12,550 nucleotides of DNA, taken from NCBI GenBank assembly GCA_002411515.1, contig DHTF01000122.1, positions 10,692 to 23,241 of the forward strand. Direction: 5' to 3'. Each line of letters opens with the position of its first letter. Position 1 is the stretch's first letter. This DNA comes from Proteiniphilum sp. UBA5267 (GTDB taxonomy: Bacteria > Bacteroidota > Bacteroidia > Bacteroidales > Dysgonomonadaceae). Made by a program: the position numbers and the translations under genes. The notes beneath the pieces were generated by a model. That model was not told where the DNA came from and made no database searches. It saw only the letters and a program-made list of their open reading frames with translations. Positions 1 through 6,246 of the stretch are shown here, piece by piece.

Positions 1-150
1 GAGGCTTCGGCTCCTTTCCGAAATTAAGAAGATAAGGATTGAGTTTGGTGTCTTCAATCGCGCTCCTTCCCGACAAATAAAATGAAGATAAGCATGTAGA
101 AAGCGAATTGCTTCCTCGTTTGGACGAGGGTTCGAATCCCTCCAGCTCCA
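1..150 (+). ncRNA. ssrA: tmRNA (ssrA), 3' portion; 5' part lies outside the window
   Basis: This is the 3' end of transfer-messenger RNA, which with SmpB frees ribosomes stalled on mRNAs lacking a stop codon and tags the product for proteolysis. The tRNA-like 3' end is clear: a T-arm with stem gaggg (126-130), loop ttcgaat (131-137) and stem ccctc (138-142), then the 3' acceptor strand cagctcc (143-149) and discriminator A at 150. The following bases are 'caa', so the CCA tail is not encoded and must be added after transcription. Positions 1-110 correspond to the pseudoknot region downstream of the tag reading frame; the resume codon and tag peptide lie before the window. An intrinsic terminator follows. 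The family is identified from the conserved 3' end, not from a covariance search. Confidence 0.92.
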
Positions 151-177
151 CAATACACATTGATTATCAATGTATTG
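151..177 (+). repeat. Small inverted repeat directly after the tmRNA 3' end
   Basis: caatac (151-156) pairs with gtattg (172-177) and attg (159-162) pairs with caat (168-171), with a 2-nt bulge and a 5-nt loop. It begins at the first base after the tmRNA discriminator. It may help define the 3' trailer for processing to the mature end, or act as a weak hairpin before the main terminator. The role is inferred; the pairing is seen directly. Confidence 0.45.
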
Positions 178-185
178 CATTAATC

Positions 186-231
186 ACACACAATAACACG
201 CTCATCTTGAGCTGTTATTGTGTGTTTTTTT
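186..231 (+). terminator. Intrinsic terminator of ssrA
   Basis: Strong hairpin: acacacaataaca (186-198) pairs with tgttattgtgtgt (213-225), and gctca (200-204) pairs with tgagc (208-212). There is one bulged base at 199 and a 3-nt loop. The stem runs straight into a T tract (225-231). It terminates + strand transcription from ssrA. The opposite side has no U tract, so it is probably not an efficient terminator for the GH97 gene arriving from the other direction. Confidence 0.88.
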
Positions 232-352
232 ATGCTTTGTAGCTTCGATAAGCAAAGGTGCTCCTGCCGAAGTTAACGATCTCACCGCGTTTAAACAGCG
301 CTGGGGTGATCATATCTGCAACGTAAGGATCTTTGGCGTAGTGCGTTTTCCC
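230..352 (-). pseudogene. 40-codon open remnant downstream of GH97, unidentified
   Basis: Immediately after the GH97 stop codon (355-353) the same - strand frame stays open for 40 codons, up to TAA at 232-230. The translation looks protein-like, containing YAKDPYVADMITPALFKRG and ending in STFAYRSYKA. It has no start codon near its beginning, and GH97 family proteins normally end where the GH97 reading frame already stops, so it is unlikely to be a missing part of that enzyme. Codon choice looks more GC-rich than GH97. It may be the C-terminal remnant of another gene whose 5' part was replaced when GH97 arrived next to ssrA, or a chance open frame. I do not recognise the family. Confidence 0.3.
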
Positions 353-2332
353 TTACCTGGCTTGTGAAATATGTATGGCTGCTCCTCCATCTGAAACAAG
401 CGATAATTCAAGCATGTCATTTGAAGTCACTGGAACTTTTTTAATTTGTATGGCATTAGGATCTTCACATGATTCCAATGTATCAGCGTAAATTTCAGCG
501 ATATAATTTTTTCCTTTCTCTAAAAAGTTTAAAGATAATGATAGCTCTCTTGGCGAGCTGTTGGTGATCGACCCAATCCACCAATCGGTTCCCCTACGAC
601 GGGCAACAGTGATGTACTCATTCATTTTGGCATGTGGAACTTTTATATCATCCCAATTATTTGGCACCTTTTTTAAAAAATCAAAGCCCGGTTGCCCTTC
701 ATATGCTTGTGGCGTGTCGCACAACGAAGTAAGATAATTTTCCAATACTACGTACATCGCCAACATATGACTCCGTGTACTCATCACGTACGGATTGATA
801 TACTGTGTCTTAAATTGAGAGCGCGGCAAGGCACGAAAGCCACCCAAATGATAATCCGCAGGACCGGCAAGCATACGGGTAAAAGGGATGGAAATATCAT
901 GGTCCGCATTTACCGTCGTATCCCATTTACAGACTTCATAATTGAGCGTACCCTCCCGCGTAAATTCATTGGGATAGGTACGTATGAGTCCTGAAGGTTT
1001 GCTCGATCCATGGAATTGGATAAATAGGTGATGCTTTGCTGCACATTCCAAAATTTCTTCTTGAATGCGGATCATCTGTTGATCGTCGCGATCCATAAAA
1101 TCAACCATCAAACCTTTCACACCCCACTGTTCGTAGAGCGTGAAAGCTTCTTCCAATTTGTCGTATAAAGGACGCCAGTGTACCCACAAATGTATTCCCA
1201 CATTTTTACTTCTGGCATATTCCACAATACGTGGCATATTCAGGCTGGGTATGGGACGGCTAACATCGGCATGAGGACCTGCCCAACCAAAATTGAAGTT
1301 GTCATCATAATACCAGGGAGTTTCGGCATACCCATAAATTCCATGGGCATCCAACCCATTTTGAGCGGCAAAATCGATATAGTATTTATTGGTATCAAAG
1401 TTGTTACCGGGAGAAAAAGTGGTATCTGGAACCACATTTCCGCTCCACCAGGTAAATGTAGTTCGACACCCCTTTATCCAGGAAGTATCCTCTATCTTAC
1501 AGGGCTCATTCAGGCTGGTAAGGATATTCGATTCAATCAATCCTCCAATGCGGTTCGCAACCGAAATAACACGCCATGGAGTAATGTGGGGAAACTCATT
1601 TATTTCAACCTTAATCTTTTCCTGTCCCAAACGTGGAGAAAGTTTCCCAACTAGCTTCTCTCCCTCTTTCATCAGATACATGCCTGCATAATTGCGTATG
1701 GCAGCTTCCGTAATAGAAAGGAAAATATTGCGATCGAATTCCATCGTAACAGGCATCTCGATAAGATTCTCATTCGTAATTTCATCATACCTTACATGCG
1801 TATACACATTCTCATGTGTATTGATATATCCGGGTAGATACATCAGTAATGCCATCGGATTTCCATTGATGTTAAACTGTGTCCTCTCGTCATACATTAC
1901 ATAACTGCTCCATCCTTCCTGTTTTGGAAATTCGTAACGGAATGCAACGCCGTCATCGAATACCCGTACGGCAAGATTAATTAATCGTCGCGATGAGGAT
2001 TTTTCTTGTAGAGGAACAACCAGCTCGTTGCAGTGATTGTGTGCGATACCCACTTTCCCAACGATTAAATTGTAGGTCTCGTTAATATTTCTACGTTGCA
2101 CTTTTCCTGCTCTTATATTTGCCCCGAATTCTCCACTGTCAAAATTAAATCCTAATATAGAATTGTTTACAATTAATTGTTGATCATATTTCACATCGTA
2201 GGAAATAGTTTCTGGAAGTATTTTCAACGAAAACTTAAGTTTACCATCAGGAGATGATACTGAAAATTTTTGTTGACCGATCACGCAAACAGAAAAGAAC
2301 AATGCAGCTAAAAAAATAAAAAATTTCTTCAT
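353..2332 (-). CDS. GH97 family alpha-glycosidase, exported
   Basis: Glycoside hydrolase family 97 enzyme of 659 aa, cleaving alpha-glucosides or alpha-galactosides. Residues 1-20 form a signal peptide (MKKFFIFLAALFFSVCVIGQ), so it acts in the periplasm or outside the cytoplasm. The N-terminal beta-sandwich (about 22-285) carries typical GH97 motifs (SSPDGKLKF, FRYEFP). The catalytic TIM barrel (about 290-560) contains VDFMDRDDQ, TREGTLNYE and TRMLAGPADY, and a C-terminal beta domain follows. Asp411 in VDF and Glu466 in NYE are 55 residues apart, the same spacing as the nucleophile and acid/base Asp415/Glu470 I recall for the retaining alpha-galactosidase BtGH97b. A retaining mechanism is therefore more likely than the inverting one of SusB. 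The length is normal for the family. No SusC/SusD neighbours are visible. Its base composition is AT-richer than the genes around it. Substrate choice between glucoside and galactoside is not decided. Confidence 0.93.
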   Translation of the reverse strand: MKKFFIFLAALFFSVCVIGQQKFSVSSPDGKLKFSLKILPETISYDVKYDQQLIVNNSILGFNFDSGEFGANIRAGKVQRRNINETYNLIVGKVGIAHNHCNELVVPLQEKSSSRRLINLAVRVFDDGVAFRYEFPKQEGWSSYVMYDERTQFNINGNPMALLMYLPGYINTHENVYTHVRYDEITNENLIEMPVTMEFDRNIFLSITEAAIRNYAGMYLMKEGEKLVGKLSPRLGQEKIKVEINEFPHITPWRVISVANRIGGLIESNILTSLNEPCKIEDTSWIKGCRTTFTWWSGNVVPDTTFSPGNNFDTNKYYIDFAAQNGLDAHGIYGYAETPWYYDDNFNFGWAGPHADVSRPIPSLNMPRIVEYARSKNVGIHLWVHWRPLYDKLEEAFTLYEQWGVKGLMVDFMDRDDQQMIRIQEEILECAAKHHLFIQFHGSSKPSGLIRTYPNEFTREGTLNYEVCKWDTTVNADHDISIPFTRMLAGPADYHLGGFRALPRSQFKTQYINPYVMSTRSHMLAMYVVLENYLTSLCDTPQAYEGQPGFDFLKKVPNNWDDIKVPHAKMNEYITVARRRGTDWWIGSITNSSPRELSLSLNFLEKGKNYIAEIYADTLESCEDPNAIQIKKVPVTSNDMLELSLVSDGGAAIHISQAR

Positions 2333-2407
2333 TGAATCAAAATACCTTTTATAAAGTTGTTATCGAAAATGAATTTGTTGACTAGATGGTAATAACAAAT
2401 TTTAATG

Positions 2408-2415
2408 CAAAGTAA
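2408..2415 (-). promoter_or_regulatory. Candidate -7 element for the GH97 gene
   Basis: The - strand reads TTACTTTG here, one mismatch from the Bacteroidota -7 consensus TAnnTTTG, giving a leader of about 75 nt before the GH97 ATG at 2332. No good -33 TTTG is seen at the right spacing. The palindrome at 2421-2432 lies just upstream of it. Confidence 0.3.
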
Positions 2416-2420
2416 AAAGG

Positions 2421-2432
2421 TTAAACGTTTAA
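2421..2432. promoter_or_regulatory. Perfect 12-bp palindrome ttaaacgtttaa, possible operator
   Basis: ttaaacgtttaa is a perfect palindrome with a central CG. It lies about 90 bp upstream of the GH97 start and immediately upstream of the candidate -7 element, a place suited to a repressor. Central-CG palindromes are typical of LacI-family operators; assigning this one to that family is inference. A related 13-bp palindrome lies at 2754-2766. Confidence 0.35.
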
Positions 2433-2629
2433 TTAAAAGTTATCCCATATGTTATACAACATATTTACCTTAAAAAGTGGAAAAACGGAATTATTTTGAC
2501 ATGGACTATCCACTATTTTAGCTCGTATTATGTTTGTATCTGTATCGTCCTTTTTTTGTTACAGTTTTGTGTTGTGGTTGTATCTGTATCTGTTTCGCCC
2601 TGATTTTTGTCTGGTGATTCTCCGTATCT

Positions 2630-2682
2630 TCTCCTAATATGCTTCGGATATGCTTCGAATATAGTTCGAATTTATTAGGAGA
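2630..2682. repeat. Inverted repeat enclosing three 11-bp tandem units
   Basis: A 10-bp perfect inverted repeat, tctcctaata (2630-2639) and tattaggaga (2673-2682), encloses a 33-nt loop. Three consecutive 11-bp units overlap the left arm and fill most of the loop: atatgcttcgg (2637-2647), atatgcttcga (2648-2658) and atatagttcga (2659-2669). The hexamer ttcgaa occurs twice at the right. It could be a transcription block between the divergent genes, a protein-binding site, or a short mobile or repetitive element. The function is unknown. Confidence 0.5.
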
Positions 2683-2753
2683 TATAATGAGCTATATTAC
2701 GTTCTGAAATGGTTTATAATAATTGTAAGTTAAGAATCAGGACGAGATACACC

Positions 2754-2766
2754 TAAAACCGTTTTA
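2754..2766. promoter_or_regulatory. 13-bp palindrome taaaaccgtttta
   Basis: The arms taaaac and gtttta flank a single central base. It resembles the palindrome at 2421-2432 in having AAAC/GTTT half-sites, so the two might be sites for one regulator acting on both divergent genes. This rests on similarity by eye only. Confidence 0.25.
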
Positions 2767-2835
2767 CGTCATTTTAAGGGGTGTCATGGGAAACTTGACT
2801 GATAGTCGATGTCTTTGCATTCAACGGTTTATGAT

Positions 2836-2864
2836 ATTAACCAAAGCGGGAATAGCTGGTTAAT
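2836..2864. repeat. 8-bp-arm inverted repeat upstream of the SDR gene
   Basis: attaacca (2836-2843) pairs with tggttaat (2857-2864) around a 13-nt loop. It is 63 bp before the chosen SDR start. TATGTTTA at 2865-2872, one base off TAnnTTTG, follows directly, so the repeat could be an operator just upstream of the -7 element. No clear -33 box is visible. Confidence 0.35.
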
Positions 2865-2927
2865 TATGTTTAATCATTGTTTCATAAGGAGAACAAAAAT
2901 TTTTGTCGGAAAGTTATAAAAAGGTAC

Positions 2928-3899
2928 ATGCGCGTACCCCGGATGAATTCATCCGGTCCTCATCACCAAAAAAAAGATGATATGGAATCAAAAGATCAAC
3001 TCGAACAGCATAAACTCAGAGAATTACAACATCCACAGAAGATGTACCCAAACGAAATGTTTTCCATGCAAAAACAAGAACCTCCCGGTTCCAATATCGT
3101 AATGGATCCCGAACCGGACAGTGGAGAAAAAAGCTACATGGGACACGACCGCCTCCCCAACCGCAAAGCGTTGATAACAGGCGGTGATTCGGGTATCGGT
3201 AAGGCCATCGCCATTGCCTTCTCGAGAGAGGGGGCAGAAGTAGCCATCAATTATCTTCCCGTTGAACAGGAGGATGCCGATCGGCTGGCAGCGCTATTTG
3301 AAAACGAGGGGAAGAGGTTGGTCATGATTCCCGGCGATATCCGGGAGGAGGAGACCTGCCGTAAAATCGTGGAATCGGCACACGGGCAACTGGGAGGACT
3401 CGATATACTCGTACTGAATGCTGCCGTGCAGGTGGCTCACGATGATATTACCACACTCACGGCAGAGCAGCTGAAGAACACCTTTGAGGTGAACGTCTAT
3501 CCCCTGTTTTATTTCGCCAAATATGCGGTACCCCTGCTCCCGGAAGGAGCCTCCATCATTATTACAGCTTCGGCTGAGTACTACACGCCCCATAAACTCT
3601 TGCTTGATTATGCCGCCTCAAAATCGGCCGCGGTGGCTTTTAGCACAGGCCTTTCGAAGCAGTTGATGGATAAAGGCATTCGGGTCAATGCGGTATGTCC
3701 CGGCCCGGTGTGGACACCCCTGGAGGTTTCAGGCGGTAACCCCGATGAGGGGATCCCCGTGCACGGACTCGATACGCCCATGAAACGACCCGCACAGCCC
3801 ATCGAGATGTCGGGTATCTATGTCTTCCTGGCTTCTAACGAAGCAACTTATGTCTCCGGCGAAGTGTACGGCCTCACCGGGGGATTGAGTGCGCAATAG
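2928..3899 (+). CDS. SDR family NAD(P)-dependent oxidoreductase
   Basis: Classical-type short-chain dehydrogenase, 323 aa from this start, reducing or oxidising carbonyl/alcohol groups with NAD(P)(H), cytoplasmic. The Rossmann glycine motif TGGDSGIG is at residues 84-91, NAA at 164-166, the conserved Asn at 189, and the catalytic Ser215, Tyr228 and Lys232 (YAASK) have the expected 13- and 3-residue spacings. The hydrophilic N-terminal extension of about 70 residues, with the DxEPDSGEKSYMG stretch before the core, matches the YhdF/YhxC-like subgroup often annotated as glucose 1-dehydrogenase or general stress protein. The true substrate is unknown. The frame stays open back to a TTG at 2877; I chose ATG 2928 over that TTG. 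ATGs at 2943 and 2982 are also possible and the ribosome-binding site does not decide. It is probably co-transcribed with the GH13 gene, which starts 15 bp downstream. Confidence 0.85.
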   Translation: MRVPRMNSSGPHHQKKDDMESKDQLEQHKLRELQHPQKMYPNEMFSMQKQEPPGSNIVMDPEPDSGEKSYMGHDRLPNRKALITGGDSGIGKAIAIAFSREGAEVAINYLPVEQEDADRLAALFENEGKRLVMIPGDIREEETCRKIVESAHGQLGGLDILVLNAAVQVAHDDITTLTAEQLKNTFEVNVYPLFYFAKYAVPLLPEGASIIITASAEYYTPHKLLLDYAASKSAAVAFSTGLSKQLMDKGIRVNAVCPGPVWTPLEVSGGNPDEGIPVHGLDTPMKRPAQPIEMSGIYVFLASNEATYVSGEVYGLTGGLSAQ

Positions 3900-3914
3900 C
3901 CGCAATCGGAATCA

Positions 3915-5723
3915 ATGCGTAATCACATGAAAGATATGAAGATCACGCGGGTTGAACCGCTCACTTGGTGGGTGGGGATGAAGACCCCTTTGCAATTAAT
4001 GATCCATGGCAAAGATCTGGCTGGATGCAAAGTGAAAACAGTGGACAACGGGATTCGGATTAAAAAAGTCCGTCCTGCTGAAAATCCCAATTACCTCTTT
4101 CTCGATGTGGAGATCGACAAGGACTTGGAACCTGGTCTCTACCGCTTCGAACTGACCGATGGGGATCGCCAGGTGGAGTTTGACTATGAGCTACAGAAGA
4201 GGCGACGGGGCTCCATGAACCGCGAGAGCTTCTCTTCTGCCGATCTGGTCTACCTTCTCTTTCCTGACCGGTTTGCGAATGGCGACCCCTCAAATGATTC
4301 CACACCCGACACCCGCGAGAAGGCCGACCGCGAGGATCCTTTCGGTCGACATGGAGGTGACCTGCAGGGGATCATCAACCACTTGGATTATTTCCAGAAG
4401 CTGGGGGTCACCACTTTGTGGCTCACACCCCCCCAGAAGACCGATGAAAGCAAACAGTCTTACCATGGATATGGTTGTTCCGATTATTATCATATCGACC
4501 CCCGGTTAGGAGACAATGCGCTTTTTAAAAAACTGGTGAAGGCGGCTCATGATGCTGGCTTGAAGGTGATCATGGATGCCATACCCAATCATTGCGGAAA
4601 AAGTCACTGGTGGATGAACGACCTCCCCTTCGAGAACTGGGTGCATCAAAAAGATGCTTTCGTACGGTCCAATTATCGCCTGGCAACGATTACCGATCCG
4701 AATAAAGCGGCCGAAGATCTTCAGGACACGGTCGAGGGTTGGTTCGACCGTACCATGCCCGATATCGCGATGGAAAACCGGTTCGCACTGCAATACTTCC
4801 TGCAGCTTTACGTGTGGTGGATTGAATGGGCCAACCTCGACGGGCTGCGCGTGGATACGTTTCCATACAATGATAAATATTTCATCGCCGAGTGGACCAG
4901 ACTGATTCTCGAGGAGTATCCAAAACTGAATATTGTGGCGGAGTGTTGGCACTCCTCGGCCTCCGTGGTATCCTACTGGTTGGGGAACAATAAAAATAAG
5001 GATGGTTATAACTCTTACCTTCCGTCTGTGATGGATTTCCCCTTGCAGGAAGCCATTGTGAACGGCTTGGCTGCTCCCCGGGCGGAGTGGAATACTGGTA
5101 TGAATGGCATCTACGAGGCTTTGGCGTTGGATTTCTTGTATTTGAATCCATTGAATTTGATGATCTTCCTTGACAATCATGATACAGAGCGGGTCGCAGA
5201 TAAACTCCACGGAAGCGTGAAAAGAATGAAGCGGGCTCTTACGCTTTTGGCCACCATGAGAGGCATTCCTGAATTGTACTACGGTACGGAGTATGGCTTC
5301 CACTCTCTCGACCCCGACAAGGGGGATGCATATGCCAGGATTGACTTTCCTGGTGGATGGGAGGGCGATCGGGCAAATCTGTTTAGCGGTAGAAATGCCA
5401 CAAAAAAACAGAAAGAGATCTTCAATTACGCGGTAAAACTCTTTAATTGGAGAAAGGATTGCAAGGCTGTACACAAAGGGAAAACCGTTCAATTCCTCCC
5501 CAAAGGGAATACGTATTCTTTTATCAGATATACATCGGAAGAGGCGGTTTTTGTTTTCATCAACGCTTCCCCTGCAGAAAGCACGTTAACATGGGATAAA
5601 TATGCTTCTTATCTCAAAAAATACAGGAAAGGCATCAACGTGATTTCTGGTGAAAATATTTCTTTGGACACTCCTTATGCTGTGTTGGCAGGTGAATCTC
5701 TGATCATGGAGCTTTCACGGTAG
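3915..5723 (+). CDS. GH13 alpha-amylase family enzyme (neopullulanase/cyclomaltodextrinase type), no signal peptide
   Basis: Glycoside hydrolase family 13 enzyme of 602 aa, resembling Bacteroides SusA, which hydrolyses alpha-1,4-glucans such as pullulan, cyclodextrins and maltooligosaccharides. An N-terminal immunoglobulin-like domain (about 8-95, ITRVEPLTWWVGMKTPLQL) precedes the catalytic barrel (about 105-500) and a C-terminal beta domain. All four GH13 regions are present: DAIPNH (221-226), GLRVD with nucleophile Asp314, VAEC with acid/base Glu343, and FLDNHD with His422-Asp423. Unlike SusA it has no signal peptide. The ATG is followed at once by the domain itself, and an in-frame stop 18 bp upstream (the SDR stop) rules out a longer start. 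It should act in the cytoplasm on imported oligosaccharides. The 15-bp spacing to the SDR gene implies an operon. Exact substrate is inferred from family only. Confidence 0.93.
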   Translation: MRNHMKDMKITRVEPLTWWVGMKTPLQLMIHGKDLAGCKVKTVDNGIRIKKVRPAENPNYLFLDVEIDKDLEPGLYRFELTDGDRQVEFDYELQKRRRGSMNRESFSSADLVYLLFPDRFANGDPSNDSTPDTREKADREDPFGRHGGDLQGIINHLDYFQKLGVTTLWLTPPQKTDESKQSYHGYGCSDYYHIDPRLGDNALFKKLVKAAHDAGLKVIMDAIPNHCGKSHWWMNDLPFENWVHQKDAFVRSNYRLATITDPNKAAEDLQDTVEGWFDRTMPDIAMENRFALQYFLQLYVWWIEWANLDGLRVDTFPYNDKYFIAEWTRLILEEYPKLNIVAECWHSSASVVSYWLGNNKNKDGYNSYLPSVMDFPLQEAIVNGLAAPRAEWNTGMNGIYEALALDFLYLNPLNLMIFLDNHDTERVADKLHGSVKRMKRALTLLATMRGIPELYYGTEYGFHSLDPDKGDAYARIDFPGGWEGDRANLFSGRNATKKQKEIFNYAVKLFNWRKDCKAVHKGKTVQFLPKGNTYSFIRYTSEEAVFVFINASPAESTLTWDKYASYLKKYRKGINVISGENISLDTPYAVLAGESLIMELSR

Positions 5724-5801
5724 GGGATAAGCCTGTTGTTCAATGTGGGCAAGGACACGAAGAAACATGCGGCAGATGCTTTTATTTACCGGACAAAAGG
5801 G

Positions 5802-5809
5802 TAATTTTG
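5802..5809 (+). promoter_or_regulatory. Candidate -7 element for arfB, inside an inverted repeat
   Basis: TAATTTTG matches the Bacteroidota TAnnTTTG consensus fully and lies 27 bp before the arfB ATG. It overlaps an inverted repeat, gacaaaa (5792-5798) with ttttgtc (5805-5811), so a regulator bound there would cover the promoter. The -33 box is weak (TTTA near 5781). This suggests arfB can be expressed independently of the SDR-GH13 operon. Confidence 0.5.
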
Positions 5810-5835
5810 TCGGCGTGTACTCAAATGCAGGAACG

Positions 5836-6246
5836 ATGGATATCGACATAGATAAATTGATTAAGGAGTGTGTGTTTACCGCTGCCCGAAGCAGTGGGAG
5901 CGGGGGACAGAATGTGAATAAGGTTTCGTCTAAAGTATCGTTGACTTTCGATGTGAACAGCTCTGACACGCTCGACGAGGACCAGAAACGGCTGATTCTT
6001 GAAAAACTGGCGAATCGTGTGAACAAGAATGGGGTATTGCAAATCAGCAGCGAGTCGGAACGTACCCAGTGGATGAACAAGAAGGCTGTGACGGCCAGGT
6101 TCAGCCTTCTTGTCCGGCAAGCCCTGGCTCCGGAAAGAAAACGGGTTGCCACCAAACCTACTTTTACTTCTATTCAAAAGCGCCTGGAGGAAAAGAAACG
6201 GAAATCGGACAAGAAACGGTTTCGCTCCCGGGATATCGACTTTTGA
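5836..6246 (+). CDS. arfB: Alternative ribosome-rescue peptidyl-tRNA hydrolase ArfB (YaeJ family)
   Basis: Release-factor-like protein of 136 aa that binds stalled ribosomes with an empty mRNA channel and hydrolyses the peptidyl-tRNA. The catalytic GGQ lies in SSGSGGQNVNKVSSKV (about residues 19-34). A basic C-terminal tail (about 100-136, rich in Lys/Arg, ending FRSRDIDF) matches the tail that ArfB threads into the empty mRNA tunnel; there is no codon-recognition domain. Length agrees with E. coli ArfB (about 140 aa). The frame is open upstream to ATG 5743, but ATG 5836 is preferred: it is preceded by agga, lies just downstream of a TAATTTTG promoter, and gives the family N-terminus. The last 73 bp overlap the antisense metal ATPase gene. 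Confidence 0.93.
   Translation: MDIDIDKLIKECVFTAARSSGSGGQNVNKVSSKVSLTFDVNSSDTLDEDQKRLILEKLANRVNKNGVLQISSESERTQWMNKKAVTARFSLLVRQALAPERKRVATKPTFTSIQKRLEEKKRKSDKKRFRSRDIDF

Larger units (their letters stand above)
2333..2927. other. Divergent intergenic region between GH97 and the SDR gene
   Basis: This region has no convincing gene. It holds the leaders of two divergent genes. From left to right it contains a candidate GH97 promoter (2408-2415), palindromes (2421-2432, 2754-2766, 2836-2864), a 13-bp direct repeat ttgtatctgtatc (2534-2546 and 2578-2590) in a T-rich stretch, and a long-armed inverted repeat enclosing three 11-bp tandem units (2630-2682). Every frame is interrupted by frequent stops. 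Confidence 0.7.

Noticed and set aside
1..150. ssrA 3' end as a phage or island attachment site
   Set aside because: No integrase gene and no second copy of the tmRNA 3' sequence is visible in the window.
1178..1904. Several + strand frames of 70-158 codons opposite GH97
   Set aside because: They overlap the well-supported GH97 reading frame and have no family motifs or start context.
2877..2927. TTG start for the SDR gene at 2877
   Set aside because: A TTG start is unlikely when in-frame ATGs follow at 2928, 2943 and 2982. The added residues are not typical of the subgroup, although aaggag at 2885-2890 is inside this stretch.
2333..2927. CRISPR array or small RNA gene in the repeat-bearing intergenic region
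   Set aside because: The repeats are too short and irregular for CRISPR, and there is no promoter-terminator pair that would define an RNA gene.
3897..3917. Possible read-through fusion of the SDR and GH13 frames
   Set aside because: The two genes are in the same frame separated by one TAG and five codons, but both proteins are complete at family length, so a normal operon gap is the simpler reading.
4506..5492. Long - strand open frame (328 codons) opposite the GH13 gene
   Set aside because: It is antisense to a GH13 gene with all catalytic motifs, and its translation shows no recognisable domain. It is a by-product of the codon bias on the + strand.
5743..5835. Longer arfB start at ATG 5743
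   Set aside because: It would add 31 residues not typical of ArfB and lies upstream of the TAATTTTG promoter; ATG 5836 gives the family N-terminus and length.
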